In this document: positions 1-8,616 of the stretch, one piece after another
How positions within the stretch are numbered: the first letter of the stretch is position 1
Layout of the letters: each line of letters begins with the position of its first letter
NCBI RefSeq assembly: GCF_026343115.1
Contig: NZ_JAPEMC010000002.1
Span: 620,001-684,000, forward strand
Direction of reading: 5' to 3'
Origin: Streptomyces sp. NBC_00102
GTDB lineage: Bacteria; Actinomycetota; Actinomycetes; Streptomycetales; Streptomycetaceae
DNA: 64,000 bases
Notes under the pieces: model-generated
Databases searched by the model: none
The model's input: the letters and a program-made list of their open reading frames with translations, nothing else
Told to the model about the DNA's origin: nothing
Made by a program: the position numbers and the translations under genes

Positions 1-1022
1 CCCGGTCCGCGACGCCGAGCCCCGAGCCCGGCCGGGTCCAGGTCGCCCGCGTCGAGGCCGAGAAGCCGGACACCGCGGCGGCCGTCGAGGCCGGCCGGGG
101 GCCCACCGCGGAGCCCAGCACGGGGCCGGGCTCCGGACCCACGACGGGTCCGGGCTCCGAGCCCACGACGGGGCCCGCGACCCCGGCGGAAACCCCCGTA
201 CTGCTGTCCGCACGGGTGGCGGAGCCCGTGACGGTGCCGACGCCGACGCCGGGTCAGGAGCACGCGGAGGAAGGACACTCGGAGGAAGGACACACGGAGG
301 AGGGGCGTACGCAGGAGCTCGCCGCGCAGGAGGCGGCGGCCCAGGAGGCGCAGAGGGCGACGACGCCCGAGGGCGGCCCCACCGGACCCGCCGGACCGGA
401 CGCGCCGACCACGTCCACCATCACGTCCACCGGTCCAAGCACGGCAGCCGCCCCCAGCGCGCCGACGGACCCCCACGTACCGACCGATCCCGGCACGCCG
501 ATGGACCCCTCCACGGCGACCGGTCCCGCCACGCCGACCCCAGAGACCGCAGCGACCCCGACGACCGAAGAGATCCCACCGACGGTAGAGACCCCACCGA
601 CCGTCGGGACCACGGTGACGGACCCCACCGTCCGGACCACGGAGACCCTTCCGGGTGGTCAGGACGCGGGGGCCGCCGTTCCGCAGGACGCGGGCGACAC
701 GGTCGTACGGGCGACCCGGGTCCTGGAGAGTGGCGAGACGATCGAGTCCGAGCGGGCCGCCCTCTCCATGGGCGAGGACGGCAACCTGGTCGTCACCGAC
801 GAGAACGGCCTCGTCCGCTGGTCCTCGCACACCGAAGGCCGGGGCCACAAGGCGGTGTTCCAGGCGGACGGCCACCTCGTCGTCTACACGAGCGACGACC
901 GGACCGCGTGGTCCTCCGGCACGGCGGGGCACGACGGTGCCGAGCTGGTGTTGCAGAGCGACGGTGACGTGGTGATCGAGCAGGACGGCGCCGTCCTGTG
1001 GGTCAGCGGAACCGCCCACTGA
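1..1022 (+). CDS. Bulb-type (mannose-binding) lectin domain protein, 5' end missing
   Basis: The reading frame is open from the left edge of the window (in frame from base 3), so the N-terminus is outside. The visible part is a long Pro/Thr/Gly/Glu-rich stalk, including short repeats such as TTGPGS and HSEEGHTEEG. It ends in a C-terminal domain of about 105 residues with three B-lectin-type strands: MGEDGNLVV, FQADGHLVVY and LQSDGDVVI, each followed by a W-x-S-like segment. These are variants of the QxDxNxVxY mannose-binding signature; the middle one has H for N. The domain closely matches that of the gene at 41416-42252, so the two are paralogs at opposite ends of the cassette. Stalk plus lectin suggests a surface-displayed carbohydrate binder. 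Membrane anchoring cannot be judged without the 5' end. The stop overlaps the convergent minus-strand gene by 20 bp. Confidence 0.8.
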   Translation, partial: RSATPSPEPGRVQVARVEAEKPDTAAAVEAGRGPTAEPSTGPGSGPTTGPGSEPTTGPATPAETPVLLSARVAEPVTVPTPTPGQEHAEEGHSEEGHTEEGRTQELAAQEAAAQEAQRATTPEGGPTGPAGPDAPTTSTITSTGPSTAAAPSAPTDPHVPTDPGTPMDPSTATGPATPTPETAATPTTEEIPPTVETPPTVGTTVTDPTVRTTETLPGGQDAGAAVPQDAGDTVVRATRVLESGETIESERAALSMGEDGNLVVTDENGLVRWSSHTEGRGHKAVFQADGHLVVYTSDDRTAWSSGTAGHDGAELVLQSDGDVVIEQDGAVLWVSGTAH

Positions 1023-3417
1023 GCGCGACCGGCCGGCCACCCGCGACCGGCCGGCCCGACACGGCGGCAGGACCGACCGGACCGACCGGACCGACCGGAC
1101 CGGCCGGACCGACCGGACCGGCCGGACCGGCCGGACCGGCGGGTCTGCGCGGACCGTCCGGCCCTTCCGCGCCACTCGCACCGTCCGCACCGTCGCGGGC
1201 GGGCGGGCCGTCCGGCGTGGGCGGCGTGGCGAACGGGTCCCGCACCGGACCACGCACCACGCCGCTCGCCTCGTCCTCGCGCCAGAGCCGCAGCGCCGCC
1301 ACGAGTTCGCGCAGGGCGGCCTCCCCGGTGGCGCCTGCCCCGCAGAAGCCGGCGGGCGGGAGTTCGCCCATCAGCACCACCGCGCGCTCACCCGGCCGGG
1401 CACGGACCTGGAGGACCTCGAACCGTGTGCCGGGCGGGAACAGCACCCGGTCCGGCTGCTCGGGTTCGAGGAGGGCGGTCCGGCGACCGGTGGCGGAGCG
1501 GATGAGGACGTCGGTGTTGCCGGGGCGGCCCGGCGTGCCCGTGAGCGACGCCGCGCACACGCCGTACGCGGTGGCGAACCGGTGCGCCCGGTAACGCCGG
1601 AGCGCCGCCGGGTCCAGCTCGGCGCGCAGGACCACCACCCCGGCGTAGGCGGGGAGCAGGGACAAGGCCGCCAGCGCGGACGGATCGGCCGTCGCCGGGG
1701 TGGAGGTACGGACGCGCCCGGGTTCCTCCCCGTCCGGCCGGGCATGGGCGGCGAACCGCATTCGTACGGCGGTGAGTCCGGCGCGCACGGTCTCGGGCGG
1801 CAGCAGTCCGCCCAGCCCGGGTTCGTGGCGCAGCGCCAGGTCGACGACCGCGGCGTCCGCGGGCGACCCCGCGGCAGGGCCGGGGTGTACGAGGAGGGGG
1901 GCGGCGGGAAACCCGGGGCCGCCCCGACCGGAGGCCGGGACGTGCGCGGCAGAGCCCGGCGCGGCAGGGACGTGCGCGGCCGGGGCCGGCGCGGCGGCCG
2001 GGACGCGCGGCCGGGGGATGCCGCCCGCCGGTCGCCAGGGCCGGCCGGAGGTCACCATGCGCACCGGTGGGCCGCCGTCGGCGGACAGGCGCCCGAGGAC
2101 GTCGTCGGCCAACTGCCGCAGCCGGGGCAGGAGTCGGGGGAGTCCGTCGTCGCAGAGGATCAGCTCGTGACCGGGATGGGCAGGGGCCCCGCGCACCTCG
2201 TCGGCGTCGGCGGGTTCGGTCGAGGGGCGGATCCACAGCCCCCAGGGCAGGACTTCCAGGACCGCGCCGGACCCGCCGTGGTGGAGACCCTGGCGGAGCA
2301 TCGGCAGATGGTCCAGAGGCCAGCGGTGGTCGGTCGCGAACGCGGGATGCGGGGGTCCCTCCGGCTCCGGGGGCAGGTGGAGGAACTCCCTGGCCCGGAC
2401 GGGGCGCCCGGGCGTCCCGTCCGGTGCGAGGAACAGGACCTCGTCCGACAAGGCCCGGCCGACCAGCGGGTCGCCGGTCGGGAAGCCGTTGTAGACGTGC
2501 ACGGCTTCCCCGGTGAGGGCGGCGAGGTGCCGGCCGAGGGACGGAGTCCCGGGACCGCGCCCCGAGCCGTACGGCATCACGCGCGGCGCGAAGCCCTCGG
2601 GCAGGCTCCGCCAGAACCGGGCGAGGTCCTCCGCCGCGGGTTCCGGCGCGCCAGGGGTGCCGATCACGACGGTGGGCGCGTCGGCCCGGCACCGCAGCCG
2701 CGCCGCGAGAAGGCCGCGATACCGGTTCTGGGCGGCGTCCTCCCGTACCGGGCGCAGCCACACCCCCGCGGCCACCGGCTCGGCGACGGCGGCCGGTCCC
2801 ACCGGCAGCGGACGGCCCGGCAGGCCGGCGTCCCACGCGGGGCGCGGGAACCGGCGGGAGACAGGGTGGACCTGGCCCTCGGGTGTGCACAGCACCCAGC
2901 CCCGGCCCCGGTCGGCCCCGATGAACAGGGTGCCCCCGGCGGAAGGGCGCAGGACGCCGTCGGGCACGACCACGTGCTGCCCCAGGTGCCGCGCCAGCCT
3001 TCGGCCCGCGGGTGCGGCGCCCCGGGCCGGTGTCCGGCCGAAAACCACGCGCAGACCGTGCGGACCGGCGGGCACCGCCCGTGCCAGCGCCTCCTCGACG
3101 GCGTCGAGCGGGGACCCGGGCGGGAGGTCCACCACCACCAGGGCGTATTCGGAGTCGGAGGCCAGACCTGCGGCGAAGAGCTGGGACTGGCGGTCCGGGC
3201 CGGCGGCCGGGTGGACCAGCCAGGCGTTGCCCACCCGACGCACCCCGAGGCGCGGGGCGGCCGCTGCGGGCGCTGCCGGTGTCCCGGCGGGTGGTGGCTC
3301 GGCGACCGGGGACGCTTCGGCCGGCAGTGCTCCGGACGGTGGTGCCGGGCGGGCTCTCGATGGCAGCCAGGGGCGTCTTCTGCCGCCTGCGCCGCCGTCA
3401 TGGTTCTGTGAGGTCAA
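1003..3417 (-). CDS. Large protein with degenerate ADP-ribosyltransferase-like C-terminal region and collagen-like tail
   Basis: About 804 residues, paralogous along its length to the protein at 49505-52465 in the secretion locus. The N-terminal half shares blocks such as LVVVDLPPGS, VVFGRTP, SAGGTLFIG, SRRFPRPAW and PxGVWLRPV with that paralog; I do not know the function of this domain. After a Pro/Ala-rich linker, the C-terminal part (about residues 600-710) has a strand order resembling ADP-ribosyltransferases: YAGVVVLRA, a SLTGT stretch, NTDVLIRSATGRRTALLEPE and DRVLFPPGTRFEVL. In active ARTs the V-L-F-P-P-G-T strand is preceded by E-x-E; here P-D-R is found, so catalysis is unlikely. The protein ends in Gly-Pro-Ala/Val triplets. 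The called start is TTG with a weak ribosome site, so the true start may be a GTG further in. There is no obvious signal peptide or membrane segment. Confidence 0.6.
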   Translation of the reverse strand: MTSQNHDGGAGGRRRPWLPSRARPAPPSGALPAEASPVAEPPPAGTPAAPAAAAPRLGVRRVGNAWLVHPAAGPDRQSQLFAAGLASDSEYALVVVDLPPGSPLDAVEEALARAVPAGPHGLRVVFGRTPARGAAPAGRRLARHLGQHVVVPDGVLRPSAGGTLFIGADRGRGWVLCTPEGQVHPVSRRFPRPAWDAGLPGRPLPVGPAAVAEPVAAGVWLRPVREDAAQNRYRGLLAARLRCRADAPTVVIGTPGAPEPAAEDLARFWRSLPEGFAPRVMPYGSGRGPGTPSLGRHLAALTGEAVHVYNGFPTGDPLVGRALSDEVLFLAPDGTPGRPVRAREFLHLPPEPEGPPHPAFATDHRWPLDHLPMLRQGLHHGGSGAVLEVLPWGLWIRPSTEPADADEVRGAPAHPGHELILCDDGLPRLLPRLRQLADDVLGRLSADGGPPVRMVTSGRPWRPAGGIPRPRVPAAAPAPAAHVPAAPGSAAHVPASGRGGPGFPAAPLLVHPGPAAGSPADAAVVDLALRHEPGLGGLLPPETVRAGLTAVRMRFAAHARPDGEEPGRVRTSTPATADPSALAALSLLPAYAGVVVLRAELDPAALRRYRAHRFATAYGVCAASLTGTPGRPGNTDVLIRSATGRRTALLEPEQPDRVLFPPGTRFEVLQVRARPGERAVVLMGELPPAGFCGAGATGEAALRELVAALRLWREDEASGVVRGPVRDPFATPPTPDGPPARDGADGASGAEGPDGPRRPAGPAGPAGPVGPAGPVGPVGPVGPAAVSGRPVAGGRPVALSGRFR
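1068..1143 (-). repeat. 9-bp tandem repeats coding collagen-like Gly-Pro-X
   Basis: About eight 9-bp units of the type GGACCGACC/GGACCGGCC. Read on the minus strand, they give consecutive GPA/GPV triplets close to the C-terminus of the ART-like protein. They may form a short collagen-like or PPII stalk and are prone to slippage. Confidence 0.8.
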
Positions 3418-3790
3418 GTGCCGGTCCGGCAGGGCGCGGAACCCGGGGCGGCGACCCGCGAGCCGGGTGTGCCGTCACCGGCGAGGGGGGACGAGGGGCG
3501 GGGTCCGACGGTCCTCGTCACCTGACTGTGTTTCATCCTCGGCGTCTCCGTGGTCGTGCTGGGGCCGCGCGGCCGTGCGGGGGAGCTGTCGGCTCCGGCG
3601 CGCGATGCCCTGGGGCCGATGATAGGGAAATCGGATATCGCCGACAGGGTCGGCGCCCTTCCGGGAAGCGTCCGTGCCCCTCGGTGCAGACAGGGGCCAC
3701 GGAGCTTGCGGCCGGCGGACCACCGAGCCCACGGCCGACGGGGTCACGGACCTTGCGCCCATCAAGGGCACGGAGCCGCGGCCGTCGGGG
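3418..3790. other. Intergenic region upstream of the ART-like gene
   Basis: No convincing gene lies in this stretch between two minus-strand genes. The only A/T-rich patch is 3617-3641. On the minus strand it reads ...GATATCCGATTTCCCTATCAT, and TATCAT could serve as a -10 element for the ART-like gene some 200 nt downstream. The -35 match is poor. The motif CGGGGTCACG occurs twice (about 3738 and 3786) near the end of the glycosyltransferase gene; no strong terminator hairpin is visible there. Confidence 0.3.
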
Positions 3791-5491
3791 TCACGTGGAG
3801 GACGCGTGGGCCGCGGGCAGGGGGAGCCAGATCTCGAAGTGGCCCGCTCCGACCGACGTGCGGTAGATCAGCGCGGTGGCCAGCCGGTACCGTCCGCTGG
3901 ACCGCATCGTGTCGCGGATCAACGCCTGGATCTCGCCCGGCTGGTCGGACCAGTCCAGGACGACACCGTCGAACCAGCCGTCCTCGATCGCGGCCCGGTA
4001 CCCCTCCGGCCCGCCGAGGTGCAGGCCCTCCCGCCCGGTGTAGTCGATGTAGTAGACCGACGTCCACAGGGTGTAGTCCGTCAGCCCCCGGTCACTGAGG
4101 TAGTAGACCGGTGCTTCGTGCGGCTGGCCCAGCCACTTCTGGCCGGGCCGCACGTTCTTCGCGAGCTCCGGGACGAGACGGCTGGTGTCGGGCCAGACGC
4201 CGTAGTTCTGGGCGGACTGGGACATGCCGAAGGTCAGCGCGAGCACCCCCACCGCGATGACCACCTGCGGGAAACGGAAGTGCGCCCCCATCAGACGGTT
4301 CAGGCCGACCCCCGCCATCGGGGCGGCGAACAGCAGACCGTAACCGATGTGCTTGTGCAGCGAGATACTGGTCTGGAGATGGATCTGGTAGGCGGGCGCG
4401 AGCAGCGCGGTGCCGGTCAGGAGGACCCCCAGAGCCAGCCGCCACCGGCGCGGCGGCCCGTTCGGCACCCGGCCGGGAACCTCACCGAGCCCCGCCCGGC
4501 GCGTGTACAGCACCGTGCCGAGTCCGGCCAGGGCGAAGAGCAGCCCGCCCCACCGGGCGCAATCCCCCAGCAACTGCCCGAGCGGGGCGGTCCCGTGGGC
4601 GCGTTCGGTGGTGGTGCTGCGGATCGCCTCCAGGTAGTCCGTGGTCAGCAGGCCGACACCGAGCAGAAGGCATACCCCGGCGGTGAACACCGCCCCGCGC
4701 CGCAGCGCCTCGCGCCCTCCGAGCCTCTCGTGGGCGACCAGCACCAACAGCAGTGCGACGGTGGGCAGATACAGCGCGGACGCGTACTTCACCCCCACCG
4801 TCAGGGCGGCCACCGGAGCCGCGGCGAGCGGCAGGGCCCAGTGGCCAGGGGCCACCCGGACGAGGATCCACGCCGTCAGGGCGAGCAGGAAGAGCGCCAT
4901 CGCGTCGTACGTCGCGAAGTTGCCGAGGAACAGCGTCGACTGGGTGACCGCGAAGACGCCCGCCGCGAGCAGCGCGGTGCGCTCGTTGAAGAGCCTGCGG
5001 GTGAACGAGTGGAGCAGGCCCGTGGAGCCCAGCATGAACGCCAGGCTCATCAGCCGTACCCCGGTCAGTCCGGCCGCCGAGTCCACCCAGGCGGCCAGCA
5101 CCGGGTACAGGGCGGGCGATCCGGAGAAGTAGCTCGCGAAACCGCCGTATTCGGGCAGGCCGTGGAAGAGGTGCCCGATCATGGCGTGGCCGGCGTAGAC
5201 GTAGAGCGCCTCGTCCTCGAAGGCGCTGTTGTGCAGGCGCAGCGACAACAGGGCCTGCACCAGCAGCAGACAGGCCAGCAGGGCGCGGCTCACCCAGGTC
5301 CGGCGGCGTCCGGGCTCCGGGGACCACCCCCTCGCGGGCACCCGCCCCAGCACCCAGTCCGCCCGGGTGATCTCGTCGAAGGTGTACCCGGGGGCCGGCT
5401 GCGGGCCGCGCACCGCGGGCACCCGTATCTGCAGGGTCGACTCGGGGTCGTACCACCCGGGGGCGTTCCCGGGGGTCTCGGTGGTCGTCAC
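3791..5491 (-). CDS. GT39/PMT-type membrane glycosyltransferase
   Basis: 566 residues with a soluble N-terminus of about 65 residues and roughly nine to eleven hydrophobic segments, the first at LLACLLLVQALLSL. Just after TM1 comes FEDEALY; an acidic pair in the first extracytoplasmic loop is the hallmark of GT-C (GT39/ArnT-like) enzymes that use lipid-linked sugar donors. YFSGSPALYPVLAAW, FATYDAMALFLLA and VGVKYASALYLP also fit this class. It would transfer a sugar on the outer face of the membrane to a glycan or protein; the acceptor is not deducible. The GTG start overlaps the stop of the upstream GH26-like gene (GTGA), with GAGG six bases ahead, so the three minus-strand genes are translationally coupled. 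It is the last gene of the polysaccharide operon. Confidence 0.75.
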   Translation of the reverse strand: MTTTETPGNAPGWYDPESTLQIRVPAVRGPQPAPGYTFDEITRADWVLGRVPARGWSPEPGRRRTWVSRALLACLLLVQALLSLRLHNSAFEDEALYVYAGHAMIGHLFHGLPEYGGFASYFSGSPALYPVLAAWVDSAAGLTGVRLMSLAFMLGSTGLLHSFTRRLFNERTALLAAGVFAVTQSTLFLGNFATYDAMALFLLALTAWILVRVAPGHWALPLAAAPVAALTVGVKYASALYLPTVALLLVLVAHERLGGREALRRGAVFTAGVCLLLGVGLLTTDYLEAIRSTTTERAHGTAPLGQLLGDCARWGGLLFALAGLGTVLYTRRAGLGEVPGRVPNGPPRRWRLALGVLLTGTALLAPAYQIHLQTSISLHKHIGYGLLFAAPMAGVGLNRLMGAHFRFPQVVIAVGVLALTFGMSQSAQNYGVWPDTSRLVPELAKNVRPGQKWLGQPHEAPVYYLSDRGLTDYTLWTSVYYIDYTGREGLHLGGPEGYRAAIEDGWFDGVVLDWSDQPGEIQALIRDTMRSSGRYRLATALIYRTSVGAGHFEIWLPLPAAHASST

Positions 5492-6495
5492 GGGCGCCTC
5501 ACGTCGAAGCCGAACCGCGGGTCGGCGACACCGCGGCGGAAGGCGGCGAGCGCCCCGGGACCGCTGTCGATCCGCCAGTCAATCCCGTCCGGAGCGTCGT
5601 TCGCGTCGAACCAGACGAACCCCACGACATCGCCGCGGGTGGTCACGGCGCGCACCAGGTCCGCGACGTCCGCGGGCCTGCGGTCACCGGGCGGGGCTGC
5701 CGTCCCGGCGACCAGCACGGGGATACGGGTGAACGCCCGCGCCTCCTCGACGGCGGGGCCGAACAGGGAGTCGTACGTGTGGGGACCGCGCTCGGTGTAA
5801 CGGCCCGCCACACCCAGCCAGTCGGCGTAGGCGTCACCCGGGTAGTACGGCTTCAGCCGCACCGACGGCTTCACCGCCACCGTGGGGCTCCAGACCCACA
5901 CGACGTTCGACACCCCCATGTCCTGGAAGAGGTCGTGGACGTGCCGCCACGCCCCGACGAACTCCTCGGGGCTCGCCCGGCCCGCTCCCCACGGCCGCCC
6001 GCCGTCGTTCATTCCGGGGGCGAACGCGAGCGCCACCGGCACATTGAGGTCGCGGAGCGCCTCCGCGACGTGCCTGACATAGCCGTCCCTGGCACCCGCC
6101 GCGATCTCACGGAGCGTCGTCCCGAAGGGTTCCCAGGAGAGGTACGGCAGCACCCGCTGCTCCCAGACGGCCGCGACCCGGTCCCGGGGGAACTCCTCGT
6201 CCCAGGTGAAGCTCTGGGCGAGCAGCGTGGGCGCCTTGCCGGTCCTCCGGGACCACAGGGCGAGATAGCCCGGCGTCACCGGCTTCCCGGCGAAGGAGAC
6301 CCCGAGGTACTTGTGGTCCCCCCGGGGCCGGATCAGCCAGGTGACGTCGAACGGCACGTACGGCGCGGTCCGTTCCTCCGCCCCCTCCCCGCCGGCGCCG
6401 ATCGGCGCCGTACGGCTCGGCGCGCACCCCGCGGTCGCCGCCACCGCCGCGCCCGCCGCCCAGCGCAGCAGCCCTCTGCGGCCCACCCCGCTCAC
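5488..6495 (-). CDS. GH26-like lipoprotein, probably catalytically inactive
   Basis: 335 residues from a GTG that overlaps the upstream TGA by four bases. The N-terminus GRRGLLRWAAGA...ATAGC carries a twin-arginine-like motif and a lipobox ending in Cys, so it is probably a Tat-exported lipoprotein. The mature part follows the beta-mannanase (GH26) plan: an early YLGVSFAG-like segment, the region FAPGMNDGGRPWG (around residues 158-170), VVWVWSPT, YYPGDAYADWLGV and a late VLVAGTA (around 261-267). In active GH26 enzymes the first region carries the acid/base Glu before M-N and the last strand carries the nucleophile Glu. Both positions are Gly here (about 161 and 264). It is therefore more likely a glycan-binding or scaffold protein for the polysaccharide made by the adjacent synthase than a hydrolase. 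Confidence 0.7.
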   Translation of the reverse strand: MSGVGRRGLLRWAAGAAVAATAGCAPSRTAPIGAGGEGAEERTAPYVPFDVTWLIRPRGDHKYLGVSFAGKPVTPGYLALWSRRTGKAPTLLAQSFTWDEEFPRDRVAAVWEQRVLPYLSWEPFGTTLREIAAGARDGYVRHVAEALRDLNVPVALAFAPGMNDGGRPWGAGRASPEEFVGAWRHVHDLFQDMGVSNVVWVWSPTVAVKPSVRLKPYYPGDAYADWLGVAGRYTERGPHTYDSLFGPAVEEARAFTRIPVLVAGTAAPPGDRRPADVADLVRAVTTRGDVVGFVWFDANDAPDGIDWRIDSGPGALAAFRRGVADPRFGFDVRRP

Positions 6496-8192
6496 GCCGG
6501 GACCGACTCTGCGAGGCGGCCGGGAGCGGACGCCGTGTCCGGCCCGGCGGAGACCGTCGCGCCGCCGGTCCCCGTGTCCTCGTCGGGACGCGGCAGGACC
6601 AGGACCCGCACGACGGCCGCCGCGTAGAAGAGCCCCGAGGCGAGCGGCAGCGCGAAGTCCTCCGGCACCATCGTGTCCATCCGCCACAGCGCCGCACCGA
6701 TCCACACCGCGGTCGACGGCACCGTCCACGCCCAGACACCGATCCACAGACGCCGGGTGTTGTTGCGGCGGGCACCTCCCGAACCGGTCGGCTGCCAGCC
6801 CATGGGCCGCCGACGCAGCACGTCCCAGATCGCGAAGACGTGCGACCAGCTGTAGAGGACCCGTGCCGCCCACGCCTCCAGCCGGTACGGAGTGCGGTGC
6901 CACAGCGGGTACACGACGACGAGGTAGAGCACCCCCGGCAGCACCAGCCGCATGTCGGTGAACTTCACCTGCTCGGGGAAGAACAGCAGGAGCACGGAGA
7001 CGATCAGCGGCCCGGTGAACAGGATCAGGGCGGACTCGACGTAGTACACGAACCCGGACACGTAGCAGAGGCGGCTCGCGAACCGCATCCGTACCTTCCA
7101 GAAGTCCTGGACGCTGCCCAGCATGCTCATGGACGCCATGCACCAGCGGTACTGCTGGTTGTAGTAGGCGCCGACGGTGTCCGGGCACAGGCCGGTCGCC
7201 AGCGCCAGCGGTACGTACCGCAGGTCCCAGCCCCGGGCCCGCAGGTCGAACCCGGTGTGCATGTCCTCGGAGTGCTCGATCAGGCTGGTGCCGCCGACCT
7301 CGGCGAGCGCGGTACGCCGGTAGACGGCGCAGGAGCCGACGCAGATGGAACCGTCACTGCTCTGCCGGGACACCTGCACCGAACGGTAGAACAGTTCCTG
7401 CACGGCCCCGGCGCCCCGCTCGATCCAGTTCTGCTGGTCGAGCACCCGGAAGTACTGCGGGGACTGCACGATCCCGATGTCCGGGTCGGCGTCCATGTAC
7501 GGCAGCAACTCGTCGAGCAGATCGGTGCGCGGGACGAAGTCGGCGTCCAGGATCAGGATGAACTCGGCCTCCGAGTGCGCGAACCCGTACCGCAGGTTCC
7601 CCGCCTTCTTGTACCAGCCGCGATCGGGCCGCACCAGATAGCGGAAACCGAAGTCCTCGGCCATCGACGCCACCTCCTCACTGTCGGAGTCGTCGAGGAC
7701 GAGCGGAACGACCTCCCCGGGGTAGGACTCCACCAGCCGCCGGAGGTGGGTCCAGGTGTTGTGCAGCACCTCCAGCGGCTCCCCGCACACCGGCAGGAAC
7801 ACGTCGACCGACGGATACTCCCGCGGCGACCACGCCCGCACCAGCGCACGGTGCGCCCCGATGTCGAAACTCGGGCTGAACAGCTCCAGCCGCAGCGAGA
7901 TGAGCACCCCCAGCACCGAGAGCAGCAGCACCGGTGCGAAGAACCAGATCCACGGCCCGTGCCGGGCGGAGTCGATCTGGCTGTAGAGCACGCACGCGAA
8001 GCCCAGGAACGACGTGGTCGTCAGCAGCCAGGTCCGGCGCACCACGTACGCGTACTTCTCCCGCTCGTCGGGCGGGGTCGGCAGCAGCCCTCCGGGGGCC
8101 GCCGGACGCACCGGGCTCCCGCGCCCGGGGCGGCGCGCCCGGCGGACGGGCCGTGCGGCACCGGTGGCGTGGACGACTCGGACGACAGCCAT
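6492..8192 (-). CDS. Family 2 processive membrane glycosyltransferase (cellulose-synthase-like)
   Basis: 566 residues from the ATG at 8192, preceded by GGAG nine bases upstream; the open frame runs further upstream but lacks coding character. Two N-terminal membrane segments are followed by a cytoplasmic GT-A domain with the full processive signature: D166 in VLDDSDSEE, D-A-D at 215-217, S-E-D near 308-310 (the TED position) and Q-Q-Y-R-W at 346-350. Four to five C-terminal membrane segments would form the translocation channel. It probably polymerises and exports a beta-linked polysaccharide from a UDP-sugar; the sugar cannot be deduced. It is the first gene of the operon, overlapping the GH26-like gene by GTGA, and diverges from the plus-strand cassette across a 424-bp intergenic region. 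Confidence 0.88.
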   Translation of the reverse strand: MAVVRVVHATGAARPVRRARRPGRGSPVRPAAPGGLLPTPPDEREKYAYVVRRTWLLTTTSFLGFACVLYSQIDSARHGPWIWFFAPVLLLSVLGVLISLRLELFSPSFDIGAHRALVRAWSPREYPSVDVFLPVCGEPLEVLHNTWTHLRRLVESYPGEVVPLVLDDSDSEEVASMAEDFGFRYLVRPDRGWYKKAGNLRYGFAHSEAEFILILDADFVPRTDLLDELLPYMDADPDIGIVQSPQYFRVLDQQNWIERGAGAVQELFYRSVQVSRQSSDGSICVGSCAVYRRTALAEVGGTSLIEHSEDMHTGFDLRARGWDLRYVPLALATGLCPDTVGAYYNQQYRWCMASMSMLGSVQDFWKVRMRFASRLCYVSGFVYYVESALILFTGPLIVSVLLLFFPEQVKFTDMRLVLPGVLYLVVVYPLWHRTPYRLEAWAARVLYSWSHVFAIWDVLRRRPMGWQPTGSGGARRNNTRRLWIGVWAWTVPSTAVWIGAALWRMDTMVPEDFALPLASGLFYAAAVVRVLVLPRPDEDTGTGGATVSAGPDTASAPGRLAESVPA

Positions 8193-8339
8193 GATGTCGG
8201 GCTCCAAGGGCGGCTGATGTGATCGCTGCCGTCGGCGCGCCGGGCCGGAGGACCCGGCGCCGCTCGCCCGGCAGCACGCCGGACACGCTAGGGAGCGGCG
8301 TGGTCCGGTATGCGCGCTCGGGCCGAACAGGGCCCTTTG

Positions 8340-8429
8340 GTGCACGACTTGTGTACGGAGTGCCGCCGCCCGGCGCGCCCCGCACCCTGCCTGCGCCACC
8401 ACCGGCAGGCCCGTGCACGGCCCGTGCAC
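8340..8429. promoter_or_regulatory. Two pairs of GTGCAC-type hexamers, each with an 11-bp step
   Basis: GTGCAC at 8340-8345 and GTGTAC at 8351-8356 form one pair. GTGCAC at 8413-8418 and 8424-8429 form the second, inside a perfect 11-bp tandem repeat GGCCCGTGCAC. An 11-bp step puts both half sites on the same DNA face, as in direct-repeat operators of actinomycete activators. The regulator is unknown. Confidence 0.4.
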
Positions 8430-8511
8430 GTCCCTTCGGACAGAGTCCGCGTTCAAGCGGGCACGGGCGGCCGCCCGCCGTTCTCCCCGACACCCGCCTC
8501 GTGTTCATTGG

Positions 8512-8555
8512 GCGCTGTGCGGTGGCGGTACCCGTCAGCGCTGCGCGGTGGCGGT
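8512..8555. repeat. Imperfect 18-bp direct repeat upstream of the YbaB-like gene
   Basis: GCGCTGTGCGGTGGCGGT at 8512-8529 recurs as GCGCTGCGCGGTGGCGGT at 8538-8555 with one mismatch and a 26-bp step. It lies about 60 bp ahead of the start codon, where an operator could sit. Confidence 0.5.
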
Positions 8556-8616
8556 CCCCGCCCCCGCCCCCGGAACGCTTCCGGGAGGAACGCCGGGCCG
8601 GAGGAGGAGTGAGCGG

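Larger units (their letters stand above)
8193..8616. other. Divergent intergenic region between polysaccharide operon and giant-protein cassette
   Basis: No gene is supported here, although several spurious frames are open. The region must hold promoters in both directions. It contains the paired GTGCAC motifs (8340-8429) and an imperfect 18-bp direct repeat, GCGCTG(T/C)GCGGTGGCGGT, at 8512-8529 and 8538-8555 (26-bp step), just upstream of the YbaB-like gene. No clear -10/-35 pair stands out. Confidence 0.5.

Noticed and set aside
2664..3401. Minus-strand frame with an ATG at 3401 as the true ART-like gene start
   Set aside because: It is in a different frame from the conserved blocks shared with the paralog at 49505-52465 and has shadow-type composition.
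5488..7188. Longer form of the GH26-like gene starting at 7188
   Set aside because: The extra 230 codons lie inside the glycosyltransferase gene in another frame and have no protein-like character. The GTG at 6495 gives a Tat/lipobox N-terminus and a GTGA overlap.
6492..8456. Longer form of the family 2 glycosyltransferase from 8456
   Set aside because: The region beyond 8192 is intergenic in character and holds regulatory-like repeats. The ATG at 8192 has a well-placed GGAG.
8310..8612. Small plus-strand frames in the divergent intergenic region
   Set aside because: They are Arg/Pro-rich, lack ribosome sites and overlap the repeat elements.
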